Positions 63,343-64,000 of a stretch of 64,000 nucleotides of DNA are shown here, piece by piece (position 1 is the stretch's first letter; every line of letters starts with the position of its first letter). The translations under genes and the position numbers were made by a program. The notes beneath the pieces are model-generated. The model made no database searches. It saw only the letters and a list, made by a program, of their open reading frames with translations, and had not been told where the DNA came from. This DNA comes from Guptibacillus hwajinpoensis (GTDB taxonomy: Bacteria > Bacillota > Bacilli > Bacillales > Guptibacillaceae), in contig NZ_JAIVAE010000008.1 of NCBI RefSeq assembly GCF_020171785.1, positions 186,001-250,000 on the forward strand, read 5' to 3'.

Positions 63343-63666
63343 CTATGCTTCCTTCGCATTCAGCTTTAAGCCAATAATGGAAGAAATGAGCAATATGATA
63401 AAAAAGATTTTCATTAAACTAATTGATTCATTTAAAAACATCATGCCAATGACCGCTGTTCCTGCGGCTCCAAGTCCAGTAAAAATGGCATAGGCCGTAC
63501 CAACAGGTAAATACTTTAACGCTCTCGCAAAAAAGTAAAAACTTGTTACAATTCCTACAATCGTTAACAAACTAATTATTGGATTCGTAAATCCATCAGA
63601 ATATTTTAAGCCAATTGCCCATAAAACTTCCATCAGACCACCTATTACAAGATAAATCCATGCCAT
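63343..63666 (-). CDS. small multidrug resistance (SMR) exporter, first subunit
   Basis: A 107-residue SMR protein with four helices. Glu in VIGGLMEVLWAIGLKYSDGF is the proton and substrate site; KYLPVGTAYAIFTGLGAAGTAVIGMMFLNES is the signature. It lies 12 bases upstream of the second subunit. ATG 63666 is chosen with GGAGGAG upstream; an open frame running further back overlaps tetR and is not credible. One base separates it from the tetR stop. Confidence 0.9.
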   Translation of the reverse strand: MAWIYLVIGGLMEVLWAIGLKYSDGFTNPIISLLTIVGIVTSFYFFARALKYLPVGTAYAIFTGLGAAGTAVIGMMFLNESISLMKIFFIILLISSIIGLKLNAKEA

Positions 63667-63667
63667 G

Positions 63668-64000
63668 CTACTTCTCCTCCCTACTATAAACACCTTTAAT
63701 AAAAGCCGACCACGAATTTTCCAAACGTTTTTTATGCTCTTCAGGTGAATAATAGAAAACCTGTTCAAACACCCCGTCAAGTAGACATAAATAAGCATCA
63801 AAAACCTGTTCCCACTCCTCTTCGCGGACCATCTGTACAAGGATTGATTGAATCACCTGTCTCATCACATCTTCTGTTTTTTCAAACATAGCGTATATGT
63901 CTGATCTTAGCGATTCAGGTGGAAACAGCATCATTCGTTTAAAGATCAGACCTAACTCATCATTTCTTAAATAACCTGTGTTTTTGTGAAGCAGATAATA
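63668..64000 (-). CDS. TetR-family regulator, C-terminal part (runs off the right edge)
   Basis: The frame is open to the window end and reads HKNTGYLRNDELGLIFKRMM, then ends SAFIKGVYSREEK. The visible part is the ligand-binding helical domain typical of TetR proteins; the DNA-binding part lies outside. It is directly followed by the two SMR genes (one base gap), so it most likely represses them and responds to their substrate. Confidence 0.75.
   Translation of the reverse strand, partial: YYLLHKNTGYLRNDELGLIFKRMMLFPPESLRSDIYAMFEKTEDVMRQVIQSILVQMVREEEWEQVFDAYLCLLDGVFEQVFYYSPEEHKKRLENSWSAFIKGVYSREEK

Noticed and set aside
63667-63840. 58-codon N-terminal extension of the first SMR gene
   Set aside because: It overlaps the tetR coding region in another frame; the ATG at 63666 has a good ribosome site and aligns with SMR proteins.

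Overview
The window is a low-GC (about 40%) chromosome segment from a Gram-positive, endospore-former-like Bacillaceae. Evidence for this is the strong AGGAGG-type ribosome sites, frequent TTG and GTG starts, SigA-type promoters, a SigB-type promoter before a ydaP homologue, a SigD-type element before a LytC-type amidase, a tyrosine T-box, and the B. subtilis gene order rbsR-K-D-A-C-B. The BCCT betaine transporter, K+/H+ antiporter and sulfolipid genes suggest a halotolerant, marine or alkaliphilic relative. No rRNA, tRNA, CRISPR array, prophage or complete insertion sequence was found.

Layout. 0-2.5 kb: Nudix (cut by the window edge), small membrane protein, IolS-like reductase, APH-fold kinase. 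2.5-8.3 kb: complete ribose operon (minus strand) behind a palindromic operator. 8.3-17.4 kb: endonuclease VIII, K+/H+ antiporter, lone tyrosine recombinase, thioredoxin-like protein, ZIP transporter with an MntR-like box, OpuD, orphan amino-acid-binding lipoprotein, GC-rich repeat, Ohr. 17.5-31.4 kb: cysteine hydrolase, HAD phosphatase, a 1632-residue secreted lamin-tail/metallophosphoesterase protein, His-rich lipoprotein, T-box-controlled tyrS, ferrochelatase, XRE/membrane pair with a four-half-site operator, MFS transporter. 31.8-34.6 kb: three-gene sulfolipid operon (sqdB, SqdX-like glycosyltransferase, GtrA). 34.6-51.6 kb: housekeeping and stress genes (DUF368, DMT, YdaP, SDR, DCC, Nudix, GDSL, tag, azoR, DedA, PepF, MOSC), mostly in units of one or two genes. 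51.7-59.8 kb: VmlR-like ABC-F with a complex leader, three-repeat cell-wall amidase, AhpD-like protein, diguanylate cyclase, PAS histidine kinase. 59.9-64 kb: a drug-resistance block: TetR, paired SMR exporters, leader peptide with two attenuators, ABC-F, AAC(3).

The most interesting parts are the sulfolipid operon in a Firmicute; the two ABC-F leaders, each with its own SigA promoter, tandem terminators and (in one) a 42-codon leader ORF, which look like antibiotic-sensing attenuation devices; and the large lamin-tail phosphoesterase. Two families linked to recycling of undecaprenyl phosphate (DUF368/PopT and DedA/UptA) are both present. All functions are inferred from motifs and remembered family members; no database search was run.
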